A stretch of 64,000 bases of DNA from an uncultured Oscillospiraceae bacterium (GTDB lineage: Bacteria; Bacillota; Clostridia; Oscillospirales; Oscillospiraceae), in the NCBI GenBank assembly GCA_944385405.1, contig CALWXB010000005.1:1-64000 (forward strand), read 5' to 3'. Below, piece by piece: positions 36,088-45,305 of the stretch. The position numbers and the translations under genes were made by a program. The notes below the pieces were generated by a model. It worked only from the letters and a program-made list of their open reading frames with translations. It had not been told where the DNA came from and ran no database searches. Positions within the stretch are counted from its first letter, which is position 1, and every line of letters starts with the position of its first letter.

Positions 36088-37320
36088 TTATTCTTCCAGC
36101 ATGGCCTTGTGATAGACCTTCTTGCCCTTTTTGATGATGGCGCCCTCGCCGCAGCAGGCCTTGCAGCTGAACTTGGCCTCGATGTCGCCCACCTTCTGGC
36201 CGCAGACGCTGACGCCGCCCTGCTGCACCAGCCGCCGGGCCTCTCCCTTGGAGGCACACAGACCGCACTTGACCAGCAGCGTCAGGATGTCGATCTCGCC
36301 CTCGGCGGAGAAGTCGTCCCGGCACAGCTTCGTGCAGGGCATGTTTGCGGAGTCGCCGCTGCCGCCGAAGAGAGCCCGGGCAGCCTCCTGGGCCTTGGCA
36401 GCTTCTTCCTCGCCGTGGACCAGCTTCGTCAGCTCAAAGGCCAGGATCTCCTTGGCAGTGTTGAGCTGGCTGCCCTCCCATTTGTCCATCTCGTCGATCT
36501 GCTCCAGGGGCAGGAAGGTCAGCATGCGGATGCACTTGAGGACGTCGGCGTCCCCCACATTGCGCCAGTACTGATAGAAGTCGAATGGGCTGGTCTTGTT
36601 GGGGTCCAGCCACACCGCGCCGGAGGCGGTCTTGCCCATCTTCTTGCCCTCGGAGTTCAAAAGCAGCGTGATAGTCATGGCGTAGGCATCCTTGCCCAGC
36701 TTGCGGCGGATCAGCTCCGTGCCGCCCAGCATGTTGGACCACTGGTCGTCGCCGCCGAACTGCATGTTGCAGCCCACGGTCTGGAACATGTGGTAGAAGT
36801 CGTAGGACTGCATGATCATATAGTTGAACTCCAGGAAGCTCAGGCCCTTCTCCATGCGCTGTTTGTAGCACTCGGCCCGCAGCATGTTGTTCACAGAGAA
36901 GCAGGCGCCCACCTCACGGAGGAGATCCACATAATTGAGCTTCAGCAGCCAGTCGGCGTTATTGAGCATCATGGCCTTGTCCTCACCGAACTCGATGAAC
37001 CGCTCCATCTGCTTTTTGAAGCAGTCACAGTTGTGCTGGATGGTCTCGGGCGTCAGCATCTGGCGCATATCGGTACGGCCGGAGGGGTCGCCGATCATGC
37101 CGGTGCCGCCGCCGATGAGGGCGATGGGCCGGTTGCCGGCCATCTGCAGCCGCTTCATCAGGCACAGCGCCATGAAGTGGCCCACGTGGAGGGAGTCCGC
37201 TGTGGGATCGAAGCCGATATAAAACACGGCCTTGCCGTTGTTCACCAGCTCCCGGATCTCCTCTTCGTCGGTGACCTGGGCGATGAGGCCCCGGGCCTTG
37301 AGTTCTTCGTAGATCTGCAT
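36088..37320 (-). CDS. tyrS: Tyrosyl-tRNA synthetase
   Basis: 410 residues from ATG 37320, with AGGAGAG upstream. Class I synthetase: the HIGH-like motif is HVGHF (about 46) and the KMSKS-like motif KMGKT (about 230). The tyrosine-binding GGDDQWSNM block is present, and a C-terminal S4 RNA-binding domain (LLVKCGLCASKGEARRLVQQGGV). It is controlled by a T-box leader directly upstream. Confidence 0.97.
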   Translation of the reverse strand: MQIYEELKARGLIAQVTDEEEIRELVNNGKAVFYIGFDPTADSLHVGHFMALCLMKRLQMAGNRPIALIGGGTGMIGDPSGRTDMRQMLTPETIQHNCDCFKKQMERFIEFGEDKAMMLNNADWLLKLNYVDLLREVGACFSVNNMLRAECYKQRMEKGLSFLEFNYMIMQSYDFYHMFQTVGCNMQFGGDDQWSNMLGGTELIRRKLGKDAYAMTITLLLNSEGKKMGKTASGAVWLDPNKTSPFDFYQYWRNVGDADVLKCIRMLTFLPLEQIDEMDKWEGSQLNTAKEILAFELTKLVHGEEEAAKAQEAARALFGGSGDSANMPCTKLCRDDFSAEGEIDILTLLVKCGLCASKGEARRLVQQGGVSVCGQKVGDIEAKFSCKACCGEGAIIKKGKKVYHKAMLEE

Positions 37321-37365
37321 GTTCGTTCTCTCCTGTTCTTCAGATGAATTCAGTCGAAACGGGAT

Positions 37366-37638
37366 AAAAAACGCCCCCGTCCCGGCAGGGACAGAGGGCG
37401 AATCACTTCGCGGTACCACCTCTGGTTCACCGTCTCCTCGCGGAGAAGCGGCCTCGGGCCGTGCCATCACACGGCGGCGCGGTAACGGGCGCACCCGGAG
37501 CACGCCTACTGGGCCGCAGGGCCGTTGGGGTGCCAGCTCCAAGGGGTATTCGCCGCCGGGCCCTCTCCCCCTTCCACCAACCGGGGGTTCTCTTTGCAGC
37601 GCCGTGACGGGTACTCTTCCTCTTCCTCACTGTGTACG
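37366..37638 (-). promoter_or_regulatory. T-box riboswitch of tyrS
   Basis: On the minus strand the conserved AGGTGGTACCGCG (37421-37409) is the antiterminator T-box, followed by a strong terminator stem and TTTTTT (37400-37366). A UAC tyrosine codon at 37548-37546 in a GAATACCCC context is the likely specifier. Uncharged tRNA-Tyr would favour the antiterminator and switch on tyrS. Confidence 0.9.
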
Positions 37639-37644
37639 GGTGGG

Positions 37645-37673
37645 ATTATATCGGATTCCGGGAGCGTTGTCAA
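37645..37673 (-). promoter_or_regulatory. tyrS T-box promoter, perfect consensus
   Basis: -35 TTGACA (37673-37668), 17-base spacer, -10 TATAAT (37650-37645). It overlaps the last codon of the small gene upstream. Confidence 0.85.
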
Positions 37674-37852
37674 GTCCTGTCCCCGTCTGCCTCCCCGGCG
37701 GAAAGATAGATCTCCTCCGCCCGCTGCAGCGCCTCGCCCAGCCTCGTACCGGCCCGGATCCCCTGGGGCGTCGGCTCCATCATGTCCGCTGCGTCCGCCG
37801 CTGCCGCCGCTACCACCAGATACATTTTCTTCCAGACTTCCCTTTCGTCCAT
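37670..37852 (-). CDS. Small alanine-rich hypothetical protein
   Basis: 60 residues from ATG 37852, six bases after AGGAGG; a second ATG at 37858 touches the ribosome site. The sequence has an N-terminal amphipathic helix, an Ala-rich helix (residues 12-24) and a charged C-terminal helix. Its stop overlaps the tyrS -35 box. Not recognised. Confidence 0.45.
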   Translation of the reverse strand: MDEREVWKKMYLVVAAAAADAADMMEPTPQGIRAGTRLGEALQRAEEIYLSAGEADGDRT

Positions 37853-37959
37853 ATCCATCCTCCTCAAGATTTTTTGCACTAAACTTAGGTGCATTAAGAA
37901 CATACTAATACGAAATGAACTTAAAATCAACTCATATTTAGTACAAAGAGTGAGGCGTC

Positions 37960-38151
37960 ATGAAAAAGGTCGAAGGAAAGGGAAAGCATATCAGCATCCG
38001 CTTTGATACGGAGACACATGATAAGCTGTTTTATATCGCGGAATATGAGGGCCGCAGCGGCAGCGGTCAGATCATGTACCTTATCCGCCGCTGTATCGCC
38101 GATTTCGAGCGGGAACACGGTAAAATTGAACTGGACGGCAAAAACGGCTGA
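37960..38151 (+). CDS. Ribbon-helix-helix-type small protein
   Basis: 63 residues. GKHISIRFDTETHDKLFYIAEYEGRSGSGQIMYLIRRCIADFE has the strand-helix-helix pattern of Arc/CopG DNA-binding proteins: basic strand residues 8-14, then two helices. AT-rich upstream DNA contains ACTAAA and TTTAGT half-sites that might be an operator. Function unknown; autoregulation is likely for this class. Confidence 0.7.
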   Translation: MKKVEGKGKHISIRFDTETHDKLFYIAEYEGRSGSGQIMYLIRRCIADFEREHGKIELDGKNG

Positions 38152-38174
38152 CGCCATGGCGTCAGCCGTTTTTT
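38141..38174. terminator. Bidirectional terminator at recN 3' end
   Basis: AAAACGGCTGACGCC and its complement with a two-base loop, followed by TTTTTTT on the plus strand. The stop of the small ribbon-helix-helix gene lies in the stem. Confidence 0.8.
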
Positions 38175-38177
38175 TGT

Positions 38178-39863
38178 TCATTTCAGCGTGGCCCGGTAGG
38201 CCTCCGCCTCGTCCAGCAGCTCCCCGGCGCTCTCCAGCAGCGCCGGCGTCACCTTGGCGCCGCCGGTGATCCGGGCCAGCTCCGCCTTGCGCCGCTCCCG
38301 GTCCAGCTGGACGACATGCGTGTAGGTGCGGCCGCTGCGCTCCCCCTTCTCTACGGAAAAGTGGGTGTCTGCCATGGCGGCCAGCTGCGGCAGATGGGTC
38401 ACGCACAGCACCTGCTTGCGGCGGCTCACCTGGGCCAGCTTCTCCGCCACCTTCTGGGCCGCCCGCCCGGAGACGCCGGTGTCCACCTCGTCGAACACCA
38501 GTGTGCCCACGGACTCCTGCTCCGCCAGCACGTTCTTCAGCGCCAGCATGATCCGGGCCAGCTCGCCGCCGGAGGCGATCCGGGCGATGGGCCGCAGGTC
38601 CTCTCCCACGTTGGCGGACATCAAAAAGCGGATCTCGTCGCAGCCGTCAGGGCCCGGCTCCCGGGGCGCGAAGTCGATGGCAAAGCGGACCTTGCGCATA
38701 TCCAGATCCCGCAGCTCCGACTGCACCCGTTCCTCCAGCACGGAGGCGGCGGCCTTCCTGGCCTCCGTCAGTGCCGCGCCGGCGGACCGGACGGCCTCCG
38801 TGGCTTTTTGAAGCTGCCGTTCCAGCAGTGCCAGAGTGTCGTCCGCCGTCTCGATGGCCGACAGCTCCTCCCGGCAGCGGTCCAGATAGGCCAGCATCTC
38901 CTCCGTGGTGGCGCCGTACTTCTTGCGCAGCCGGTACAAAAGGTCCGACCGGCTCTCCACCGCGTCCAATTCACCGGGCGAGAAGTCGAACTCCTCCCGC
39001 TTTTCCCGGATGATCTCGGCAAGGTCATACGCTTCACAGCGAAGCGATTCCAGCCGCTGATACAGCTCCGCCATGTCGTCTCCCAGGGTACGGATGCCGT
39101 AGAGGGCCTCCTCCGCCTCCCGGATGGCAGACACGGCGCCGCCGCTTTCGTCCCCGCCGCTGAGGCAGTAGTCCGCGCCGCTGAGGGCGGAGAGATACTT
39201 CTCCCCGTTGCGCAGCAGCTCCCGGCGGCGGGCCAGCTCCGTCTCCTCGCCGGGCACCAGCTCCGCTCGCTCCAGCTCACCGATCTGGAACTGCAAGCTG
39301 TCCACCCGGCGGGCCTTCTCTGCCTCGTCCATCTGCAGCGCCCGGATGCGGCTGCGCAGGTCCGTCATGGCCTCATAGGCCTGCCGGTAGGCCGCCAGCG
39401 GCGCGTCCGTCCGGCCGAACCGGTCCAGGTACGCGCCGTGCTGCTCCTCGTCCAAAAGCTGCGCGCCGTCGTGCTGGCCGTGGATGTTCAAAAGCTCGCT
39501 GCCGATGCGGCGCATCTGCGCCACCGTCACCGGACGGCCGTTGACCCGGCAGGCGTTTTTGCCGTCACCGTAGATCTCCCGCTGCAGCAGCAGCGCACCG
39601 TCCTCGTCCGGCGCGGCCCCTACCTCCAAAAGCCCAGGCAGCTCCGGCGAAACGCCGGAGAACTCCGCACTGACAAAGGCCCGGTCCGCACCGGTGCGGA
39701 TCAGCTCCCGGGAGGTCCGGCCCCCCAGCACCGCACCCATGGCGTCGATGACGATGGACTTTCCGGCGCCGGTCTCACCGGTGAGGGCGTTGAACCCCGG
39801 GAAAAACCGGATATCCGCCTCCTCGATCACCGCGATATTCTCAATGTGCAGCAATTCCAGCAT
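38178..39863 (-). CDS. recN: DNA repair protein RecN
   Basis: 561 residues from ATG 39863 (MLELLHIENIAVIEEADI). It is an SMC-like ATPase acting early at double-strand breaks. Walker A is GETGAGKSIVIDAM (about 30), a long coiled coil occupies the middle, and the signature IASGGELARIMLALK and Walker B LVFDEVDTGVSGRAAQ lie in the last 150 residues. It is last in the OLE-oapA-dxs-tlyA-nadK-argR-recN block. Confidence 0.96.
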   Translation of the reverse strand: MLELLHIENIAVIEEADIRFFPGFNALTGETGAGKSIVIDAMGAVLGGRTSRELIRTGADRAFVSAEFSGVSPELPGLLEVGAAPDEDGALLLQREIYGDGKNACRVNGRPVTVAQMRRIGSELLNIHGQHDGAQLLDEEQHGAYLDRFGRTDAPLAAYRQAYEAMTDLRSRIRALQMDEAEKARRVDSLQFQIGELERAELVPGEETELARRRELLRNGEKYLSALSGADYCLSGGDESGGAVSAIREAEEALYGIRTLGDDMAELYQRLESLRCEAYDLAEIIREKREEFDFSPGELDAVESRSDLLYRLRKKYGATTEEMLAYLDRCREELSAIETADDTLALLERQLQKATEAVRSAGAALTEARKAAASVLEERVQSELRDLDMRKVRFAIDFAPREPGPDGCDEIRFLMSANVGEDLRPIARIASGGELARIMLALKNVLAEQESVGTLVFDEVDTGVSGRAAQKVAEKLAQVSRRKQVLCVTHLPQLAAMADTHFSVEKGERSGRTYTHVVQLDRERRKAELARITGGAKVTPALLESAGELLDEAEAYRATLK

Positions 39864-39896
39864 GGTGTCAGCTCCCTTTGGCAAGATCCGCGGCGG

Positions 39897-40346
39897 TCAG
39901 AGCATCTCCTTGATCTCTTCGCAGAAGGAGGCTGCGGACTCCGCGTCCCGCATCAGCAAAAAGGCGGTGTCGTCCCCTGCCAGAGACCCCACCATGTAGG
40001 TGATGTCCATGTTGTCCAAAGCGGAACAGGCGGCACTGGCCAGACCCGGCATGGTCTTGAGCACCACGATGTTCTGGGCGCTGGCCACGCTGGTGATGCT
40101 CTCCCGGAAGATGGTCCGCAGCTTCTCGGCAAAGTTCAGCCGGGTGCGGTTGCCGGAAACGGCGTACTTGTAGACGCCTTGTCCAACCGGCTCTTTGATG
40201 AGGTGCATCTGCTTGATGTCCCGGGAAATAGTGGCCTGGGTGCTGGTGATGCCCCTTGCCTGCAGCCGGGAGAGCAGCTGCTCCTGGGTCTCGATGTTTT
40301 CCTGGGAAATGATCTCCAGAATCATGGATTGACGGTCATTTTTCAT
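39897..40346 (-). CDS. argR: Arginine repressor
   Basis: 149 residues from ATG 40346. The N-terminal winged helix (TQEQLLSRLQARGITSTQATISRDIKQM) binds ARG boxes. The C-terminal domain with GLASAACSALD and GSLAGDDTAFLLMRD is the arginine-binding, hexamer-forming part. It is placed between nadK and recN as in many Firmicutes. Confidence 0.96.
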   Translation of the reverse strand: MKNDRQSMILEIISQENIETQEQLLSRLQARGITSTQATISRDIKQMHLIKEPVGQGVYKYAVSGNRTRLNFAEKLRTIFRESITSVASAQNIVVLKTMPGLASAACSALDNMDITYMVGSLAGDDTAFLLMRDAESAASFCEEIKEML

Positions 40347-40347
40347 C

Positions 40348-41220
40348 TCAAAGCCCTCCCGGAAGCATTTTTTTCGCAAAAATCTCACAAAAGCTCTTTT
40401 CCGTCAGCCGCACCAGCTTCATCACATGCTTGCTCCGCCGGACCTGCACCTTGTCGTCGGCCCGCAGGGAGAACGCCCGGCTCTCATCCACGCACAGATA
40501 CACCGGCTTGCGGCCGTTGCGTTCCAGCTCCACCGTCAGCACATGCTCCGGCGAGAGGACATAGGAGGAAAAGCGCATGTTGTGGGTGCAGATGGGACAG
40601 ACGATCATGGTCTGCGCCACCGGCTCCACCACCGGACCGCCGGCAGACAGGGAGTACGCCGTGGAGCCAGTGGGTGTGGAGACGATGACACCGTCGCCCG
40701 CGATGTCCGCCAGATGGCGGCCGTCAGAGGATATCTTCAGATGGATCACATGGGAGATAGGGCCTTCACGGATCACCGCATCATTTAGTCCGAGGTTCGT
40801 GTAAACCTGTTTTCCTTCACGGATTACCGAGACATCCAGCATCATGCGCTGCTCCGTTTTGAAGTCCCAGTCCCGCAGTTTGCGCAGTGCCTCCAGCTCT
40901 CCGGCCTCCAGCTCCGCGATGAAGCCCAGGCCGCCCATGTTGATACCCAGCACGGGGATCTTGTTCAAGGCCGCCAGCTTGGCAAGATGCAGGATCGTGC
41001 CGTCGCCGCCGAAGGTGATGAGCAGGTCCGCGCCCCGCAGTTCCTGAGGCAGCGGGCGGACGTCAAAATCGGCAAAGGCCCCGGACTTTTGGTCCTTGAA
41101 GGGAGAACACACCACGGTGCGGAATCCCAGCTCCCGCAAAATGGCGTCTGCGGCCCGGGTGGCCTGCATCCCCTGGTCCCGGTTGGGATTGGGGCAGAGA
41201 ATGATCTTTTTTCCGCTCAC
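40348..41220 (-). CDS. nadK: NAD kinase
   Basis: 290 residues. It phosphorylates NAD to NADP. The GGDGT motif (ITFGGDGTILHLAKLAAL) lies near residue 70, and the NE/D-like segment and GDGVIVSTPTGSTAYSLSAGGP block follow near 175. The ATG overlaps the tlyA stop as ATGA. Confidence 0.96.
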   Translation of the reverse strand: MSGKKIILCPNPNRDQGMQATRAADAILRELGFRTVVCSPFKDQKSGAFADFDVRPLPQELRGADLLITFGGDGTILHLAKLAALNKIPVLGINMGGLGFIAELEAGELEALRKLRDWDFKTEQRMMLDVSVIREGKQVYTNLGLNDAVIREGPISHVIHLKISSDGRHLADIAGDGVIVSTPTGSTAYSLSAGGPVVEPVAQTMIVCPICTHNMRFSSYVLSPEHVLTVELERNGRKPVYLCVDESRAFSLRADDKVQVRRSKHVMKLVRLTEKSFCEIFAKKMLPGGL

Positions 41221-42041
41221 ACGCCGCTCTCCTCTCCATGCTCCCGCAGCTCCCGATGGGATTCCTCCACCAGTCCCCGCAGGTCGAAGGTGCCGGCTGC
41301 GCCGGCCTCCGTTTTTTCCAGATATCCCAGGTACTCAATATTCCCCTCAGGTCCGCGTACCGGGGAATATGTAAGCCCAAGGACTGTAAAGTTTGATTCC
41401 TTTGCATGCTCCAGAAAATGCTCCAACACCTCCAGATGCACGGCGGGGTCTCGGACCACGCCCTTTTTCCCCACCTTTTCTTTCCCGGCCTCAAACTGCG
41501 GCTTCACCAGGCAGGCCACGTGGCCGCCTGGCTTCAAAAGGCCCCACACGGCGGGCAAAATCAGCTTCAGGGAGATAAAGCTGACGTCAATGGAGGCAAA
41601 ATCCAGCTCCTGGGGGATCTGCTCATGGGTGAGGTAACGGGCATTGGTGCGTTCCATGCACACCACCCGCGGATCGCTGCGCAGGCTCCAGGCCAGTTGG
41701 CCGTAGCCCACGTCCACGGCATAGACCTTCCCTGCGCCGTTTTGCAGCATGCAGTCGGTAAAACCGCCGGTGGAGGCGCCGATATCGGCGCAGACGGCGC
41801 CCTCCAGCTGGATGGGAAATGTTGCCATGGCCTTTTCCAGCTTCAGTCCGCCGCGGCTGACGTATTTCAAAGCATTGCCCCGCACCTCGACCTCGGCGTC
41901 CTCCGCCACGGCAGTGCCGGGCTTGTCCACCCGCTGACCCTTGACAAACACCAATCCGCTCATGATGGTAGCCTGGGCCTTCTGGCGGCTCTCCTGGAGA
42001 CCCCGCTCCACCAGCAGCACATCCAATCTCTTTTTAGCCAT
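41217..42041 (-). CDS. tlyA: TlyA-family rRNA 2'-O-methyltransferase
   Basis: 274 residues from ATG 42041. An N-terminal S4 domain (KKRLDVLLVERGLQESRQKAQ) is followed by an FtsJ-type methyltransferase with the SAM loop ADIGASTGGFTDCML (about 90) and the K-D-K-E-like residues. Family members methylate 16S and/or 23S rRNA. It overlaps the dxs stop by eight bases. Confidence 0.93.
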   Translation of the reverse strand: MAKKRLDVLLVERGLQESRQKAQATIMSGLVFVKGQRVDKPGTAVAEDAEVEVRGNALKYVSRGGLKLEKAMATFPIQLEGAVCADIGASTGGFTDCMLQNGAGKVYAVDVGYGQLAWSLRSDPRVVCMERTNARYLTHEQIPQELDFASIDVSFISLKLILPAVWGLLKPGGHVACLVKPQFEAGKEKVGKKGVVRDPAVHLEVLEHFLEHAKESNFTVLGLTYSPVRGPEGNIEYLGYLEKTEAGAAGTFDLRGLVEESHRELREHGEESGV

Positions 42042-43890
42042 CCTGCATCGCCTCCCGCACCGCTGCCGCAACAGCGGCGCCGTCCAATCCAAAGCAGTGT
42101 TCCAACTGGGAAACACTGCCCTCCGGGGCAAAGGTTTTGCCCAAGTTCTTTAAAATCAGCTTCTGCGGAGCAAGCCCTGCTTCCGCCAGGATCGCAGCGA
42201 TCCGCTGGCCCACACAGCCGGCACCAAAGGAGTCCTCCAGTACCAGCAGCCGCCGCGTTCTTCCGATGGCCTCACATACCGGAGGATGTTCCAGCGGCGA
42301 GATCCGATTGAGCTTTACAATACCGGCCCGGATCCCCTCTTGTGCCAACAGCTCCGACGCCTCCAGCAGATGGTTCACCATAATGCCGTAGCCCACTAGA
42401 GTAACGTCCTCGCCCTGCCGCAGTCGAACGAAGGGAGCATCCGCCGTATCCTCCCGGAAACGGCCCTCCCCGCCCCGGGGATACCGCACCGCCACAGGCC
42501 CGTCCAGCTCAAAGATCGCCTGGCGCAGCATATGCCGCAGTTCGGCGAAGGAGGAAGGACACAACACCGTATATCCCGGGATCTCCGAGAGAAACAGCGC
42601 GTCAAAACAACCGTGGTGGGTCTCGCCGTCGGCGCCCACCAACCCGGCCCGGTCCACGCCCAGCACCACATGGAGCCGCTCCAGCGCCACATCGTGGATC
42701 AGCTGGTCATAGCCCCGCTGCAGGAAGGTGGAATAGACGCCGAACACCGGGATCATTCCCTGAGCCGCCAGACCGGCCGCCATGGACACACCGTGTCCCT
42801 CCGCAATGGCCACGTCGAAAAACCGCTCCGGAAATTCCCGAGCAAAGCCGCTCAGCCCTGTTCCGTCGGCCATGGCGGCGGTGATGGCACATACCCGTCC
42901 GTCCTCTGCTGCACAGGCAGAGAGGGTCTTTCCGAATACCGCGGAGAAGTTCTCTCCTCCCTGAGTACGTACGATGCCGGTAACAGGGTCGAAGGGACCG
43001 ATACCGTGGAACTTCCCGGGGTCTTTCTCTGCAAAGGAATACCCCTTGCCCTTGATGGTATTCACATGGACTACCACCGGCCGGTTCAGCTCCCGTGCCC
43101 ACTGCAGCACATCGCACAGCCGAGGCAGATCGTGGCCGTCGATTGGCCCCAGGTAGGTAAAACCCATATCCTCAAACAGCGTGCTCCCGGGCCACAGGGT
43201 CTTTTTTAAGGAGGACTTGAGCCAGTGATTGAACCGATACAGCGCATTGTCCGTGGGATGCTTGCCAAACAGGCTGCGGTACCACTTCTTAAAATGATAA
43301 TAAGCCGGCTTGGAGCGCAGGCGGTTCAGATGAGAGGGCATTGCTCCTACATTTGGGTTGATGGACATGCCGTTGTCGTTCAGAATCACGATCAGCGGCT
43401 CACCGGAGGCTCCGGCGTTGTTCAGTCCCTCATAGGCCAATCCGCCGGTAAGGGCGCCATCGCCGATGAGGGCCAGCACGCTGTAATCCTGGTGGAGCAG
43501 CGTCCTGGCCCTGGCCATGCCCAGGGCCACCGAGACGGAATTGGAGGCGTGTCCCGCGATAAAAGCGTCGTGGATGCTCTCATACGGCTTGGGAAAGCCG
43601 GATAAGCCCCCCAACTGCCGCAGGGTCGGAAACGCCTCCTGCCGCCCGGTGAGGATCTTATGGACGTAGCACTGATGTCCCACGTCGAACACCAGCCGAT
43701 CCCGGCTGGTGTCAAACACCCGGTGGATTGCGACCGTCAGTTCCACAGCTCCCAGGTTGGATGCCAGATGTCCGCCGGTCTCCGCCACATGCTCCACCAA
43801 AAAAGAGCGGATCTCATCACACAGCTGCGGCAAGGCGCTGCGGTCCAGGGCCTTGACATCACTCGGGGAATGGATCGATTCCAGAATCAA
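42034..43890 (-). CDS. dxs: 1-deoxy-D-xylulose-5-phosphate synthase
   Basis: 618 residues. A thiamine-diphosphate enzyme joining pyruvate and glyceraldehyde-3-phosphate, the entry to the MEP isoprenoid pathway. The ThDP motif is GDGALTGGLAYEGLNNAG (about 150), and the catalytic glutamate lies in AIAEGHGVSMAAGLA. It is 15 bases downstream of oapA. In OLE-containing bacteria dxs is a typical neighbour. Confidence 0.97.
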   Translation of the reverse strand: MILESIHSPSDVKALDRSALPQLCDEIRSFLVEHVAETGGHLASNLGAVELTVAIHRVFDTSRDRLVFDVGHQCYVHKILTGRQEAFPTLRQLGGLSGFPKPYESIHDAFIAGHASNSVSVALGMARARTLLHQDYSVLALIGDGALTGGLAYEGLNNAGASGEPLIVILNDNGMSINPNVGAMPSHLNRLRSKPAYYHFKKWYRSLFGKHPTDNALYRFNHWLKSSLKKTLWPGSTLFEDMGFTYLGPIDGHDLPRLCDVLQWARELNRPVVVHVNTIKGKGYSFAEKDPGKFHGIGPFDPVTGIVRTQGGENFSAVFGKTLSACAAEDGRVCAITAAMADGTGLSGFAREFPERFFDVAIAEGHGVSMAAGLAAQGMIPVFGVYSTFLQRGYDQLIHDVALERLHVVLGVDRAGLVGADGETHHGCFDALFLSEIPGYTVLCPSSFAELRHMLRQAIFELDGPVAVRYPRGGEGRFREDTADAPFVRLRQGEDVTLVGYGIMVNHLLEASELLAQEGIRAGIVKLNRISPLEHPPVCEAIGRTRRLLVLEDSFGAGCVGQRIAAILAEAGLAPQKLILKNLGKTFAPEGSVSQLEHCFGLDGAAVAAAVREAMQDG

Positions 43891-43905
43891 GCCAAACGCC
43901 TCCCA

Positions 43906-44463
43906 TCAACGGTGAAACACATGTAAAAACCGCCCCGCCAGATAGACCACTTTCGTGCTCTGCTTCATGGCAAAAGTCTTGGAAAGGGCCTTTCCTCCAA
44001 TGGTCAGGCCGGAAATCAGCGCTGTAATACCGACTGAGATCAAAACCGTCCGTGTGTTGAAGGCCTGCTGCAGCTGGGCAACGATGACTGCGCCGGTGGC
44101 ACCGCTGACGATGCCGCAGATATCGCCTACCACGTCATTGCAGACGCTGGAGACCCGGGAGGCATTGCGCAGCAAGGCCAAAGCCTCCTTTGCTCCCTTC
44201 TCCTTGTGTGCGGCCATGGAGTGAAAGGGCCGGGCATCCGCCGCCGTTACCGCCACGCCGATCACATCAAAAATGATGCCCAATCCGATGAACATGGCCA
44301 GAATCAAAACGGCGACCGCCGTGCCCGCGCCGTCGAGCATCGACTCCGACGCAAGACTCAACGCCGCAGACAATGCGACCGCCATGCAAAAGACCGTCAA
44401 GGCCCAGCGGTACTGGGCGCTGGCACCGTTCTTTTTCTCCTTGGTGCGTTTTTCTCGTTTCAA
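43906..44463 (-). CDS. oapA: OLE-associated membrane protein OapA-like
   Basis: 185 residues from TTG 44463, nine bases after GGGAGG. A lysine/arginine-rich N-terminus (about 1-15) is followed by four hydrophobic segments (about 18-38, 46-68, 112-130, 138-158) and a basic tail. Its size, topology and place between the OLE RNA and dxs fit OapA, the membrane partner of OLE RNA; databases often label it CorB-like. Known OapA binds OLE RNA at the membrane and affects stress survival and magnesium balance. Identity is by context and architecture. Confidence 0.82.
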   Translation of the reverse strand: MKREKRTKEKKNGASAQYRWALTVFCMAVALSAALSLASESMLDGAGTAVAVLILAMFIGLGIIFDVIGVAVTAADARPFHSMAAHKEKGAKEALALLRNASRVSSVCNDVVGDICGIVSGATGAVIVAQLQQAFNTRTVLISVGITALISGLTIGGKALSKTFAMKQSTKVVYLAGRFLHVFHR

Positions 44464-44524
44464 ATATGACAACCTCCCAAATGGGAAATACAGACAGATT
44501 CGCTAAGCAAGCGGCAGCAAAAAA

Positions 44525-45160
44525 GGTAAATCTTACGGCTTAGGTACGGGTTGGTTTTCCCCGCGGCGCACCTCTCGTTGCCGATGGAGGCGGTTCCCCC
44601 TTCGGCGCCGCGGCGCGGCGTTGCCAGTCCGCGCTACCCGATTGCCACTTAGTCCGCACTGCAATCCCTTTTCTGCCTCGCAAGAACAGCCTAGGTGATT
44701 TCCACCGCAGTCTGTCCGCTTCTTTAGCCTCTTTTGCAGGCATGGTTTCAAAGAGCAGGGGGCCGCCGAGCTCCGGCCGGGAGCGATGACGGCCTGACCT
44801 CCCATCCACCATACCCACGCAAGGCAGGCTACAGCTGCACACAGCGTTACGACTCAGCAACGGAGCCGATGCACCGCATTGCAGGTTCACAATCTGCTTC
44901 GTACACAGGCCGGAAATACCGCGATGGGAGTACGTCTGTGCACAAGAACAGGTCTCCACGGAAACAGGGTCGGGTTGACCATGCCATTGGAAATCGCCCT
45001 GAGTCCGCAAGCACGCGCAGCGCGCTTCCCCCCAGCACCCACCCAAAACTGGGCGTATCAAGCAGGCACCAGAGGTTTCATCGATGTGCCCTTCAGAGGA
45101 TTTTTAGGCCCTCCCTAGGAAGCGGAAGATCTGACTAGAATACTGCGCCGCCGCTTAGCA
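44525..45160 (-). ncRNA. ole: OLE RNA (ornate large extremophilic RNA)
   Basis: About 635 bases upstream of oapA contain no credible protein gene: the frames present lack ribosome sites and family matches. The region is G-rich, predicted to be highly structured, and lies in the known OLE context (OLE-oapA-dxs-...-argR-recN). A good promoter (45167-45195) sets the 5' end near 45160, and the length agrees with the roughly 600-base OLE class. I recognise the class from context and general sequence character; a covariance-model search would confirm it. OLE forms a membrane ribonucleoprotein with OapA. Confidence 0.82.
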
Positions 45161-45166
45161 AGGCAT

Positions 45167-45195
45167 AGTATACCACGTCCTTGATAAATATACAA
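45167..45195 (-). promoter_or_regulatory. OLE RNA promoter
   Basis: -35 TTGTAT (45195-45190), 17-base spacer, -10 TATACT (45172-45167). Confidence 0.7.
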
Positions 45196-45211
45196 TATTC
45201 ATTGTATATAC
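45189..45211. promoter_or_regulatory. Palindrome overlapping OLE -35 box
   Basis: TATACAAT and ATTGTATA are inverted around ATTC, covering the -35 hexamer. It is a plausible operator for a repressor of the OLE transcript. Confidence 0.45.
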
Positions 45212-45271
45212 AAAGTGTGAATTTTTTGAGCCCTGCCTGTGCTTTTTGTCTGAACCCGGCATCACCGCATC

Positions 45272-45305
45272 CTTAACATCGCCTTAACGCTTTTTCCGCT
45301 ATAAT
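45272..45305 (+). promoter_or_regulatory. Promoter region of CNNM/CorC gene with paired TTAAC hexamers
   Basis: A consensus -10 TATAAT lies at 45300-45305. Upstream, TTAACA and TTAACG are spaced by five bases (an 11-base period), the format of PhoP-type direct repeats. No good -35 is present, consistent with activator dependence, but this is tentative. Confidence 0.35.

Noticed and set aside
44540..45061. 173-codon minus-strand frame in the region upstream of oapA
   Set aside because: No ribosome site or recognisable domain, and it lies within the OLE RNA candidate; it is likely a chance frame in a G-rich structured RNA.
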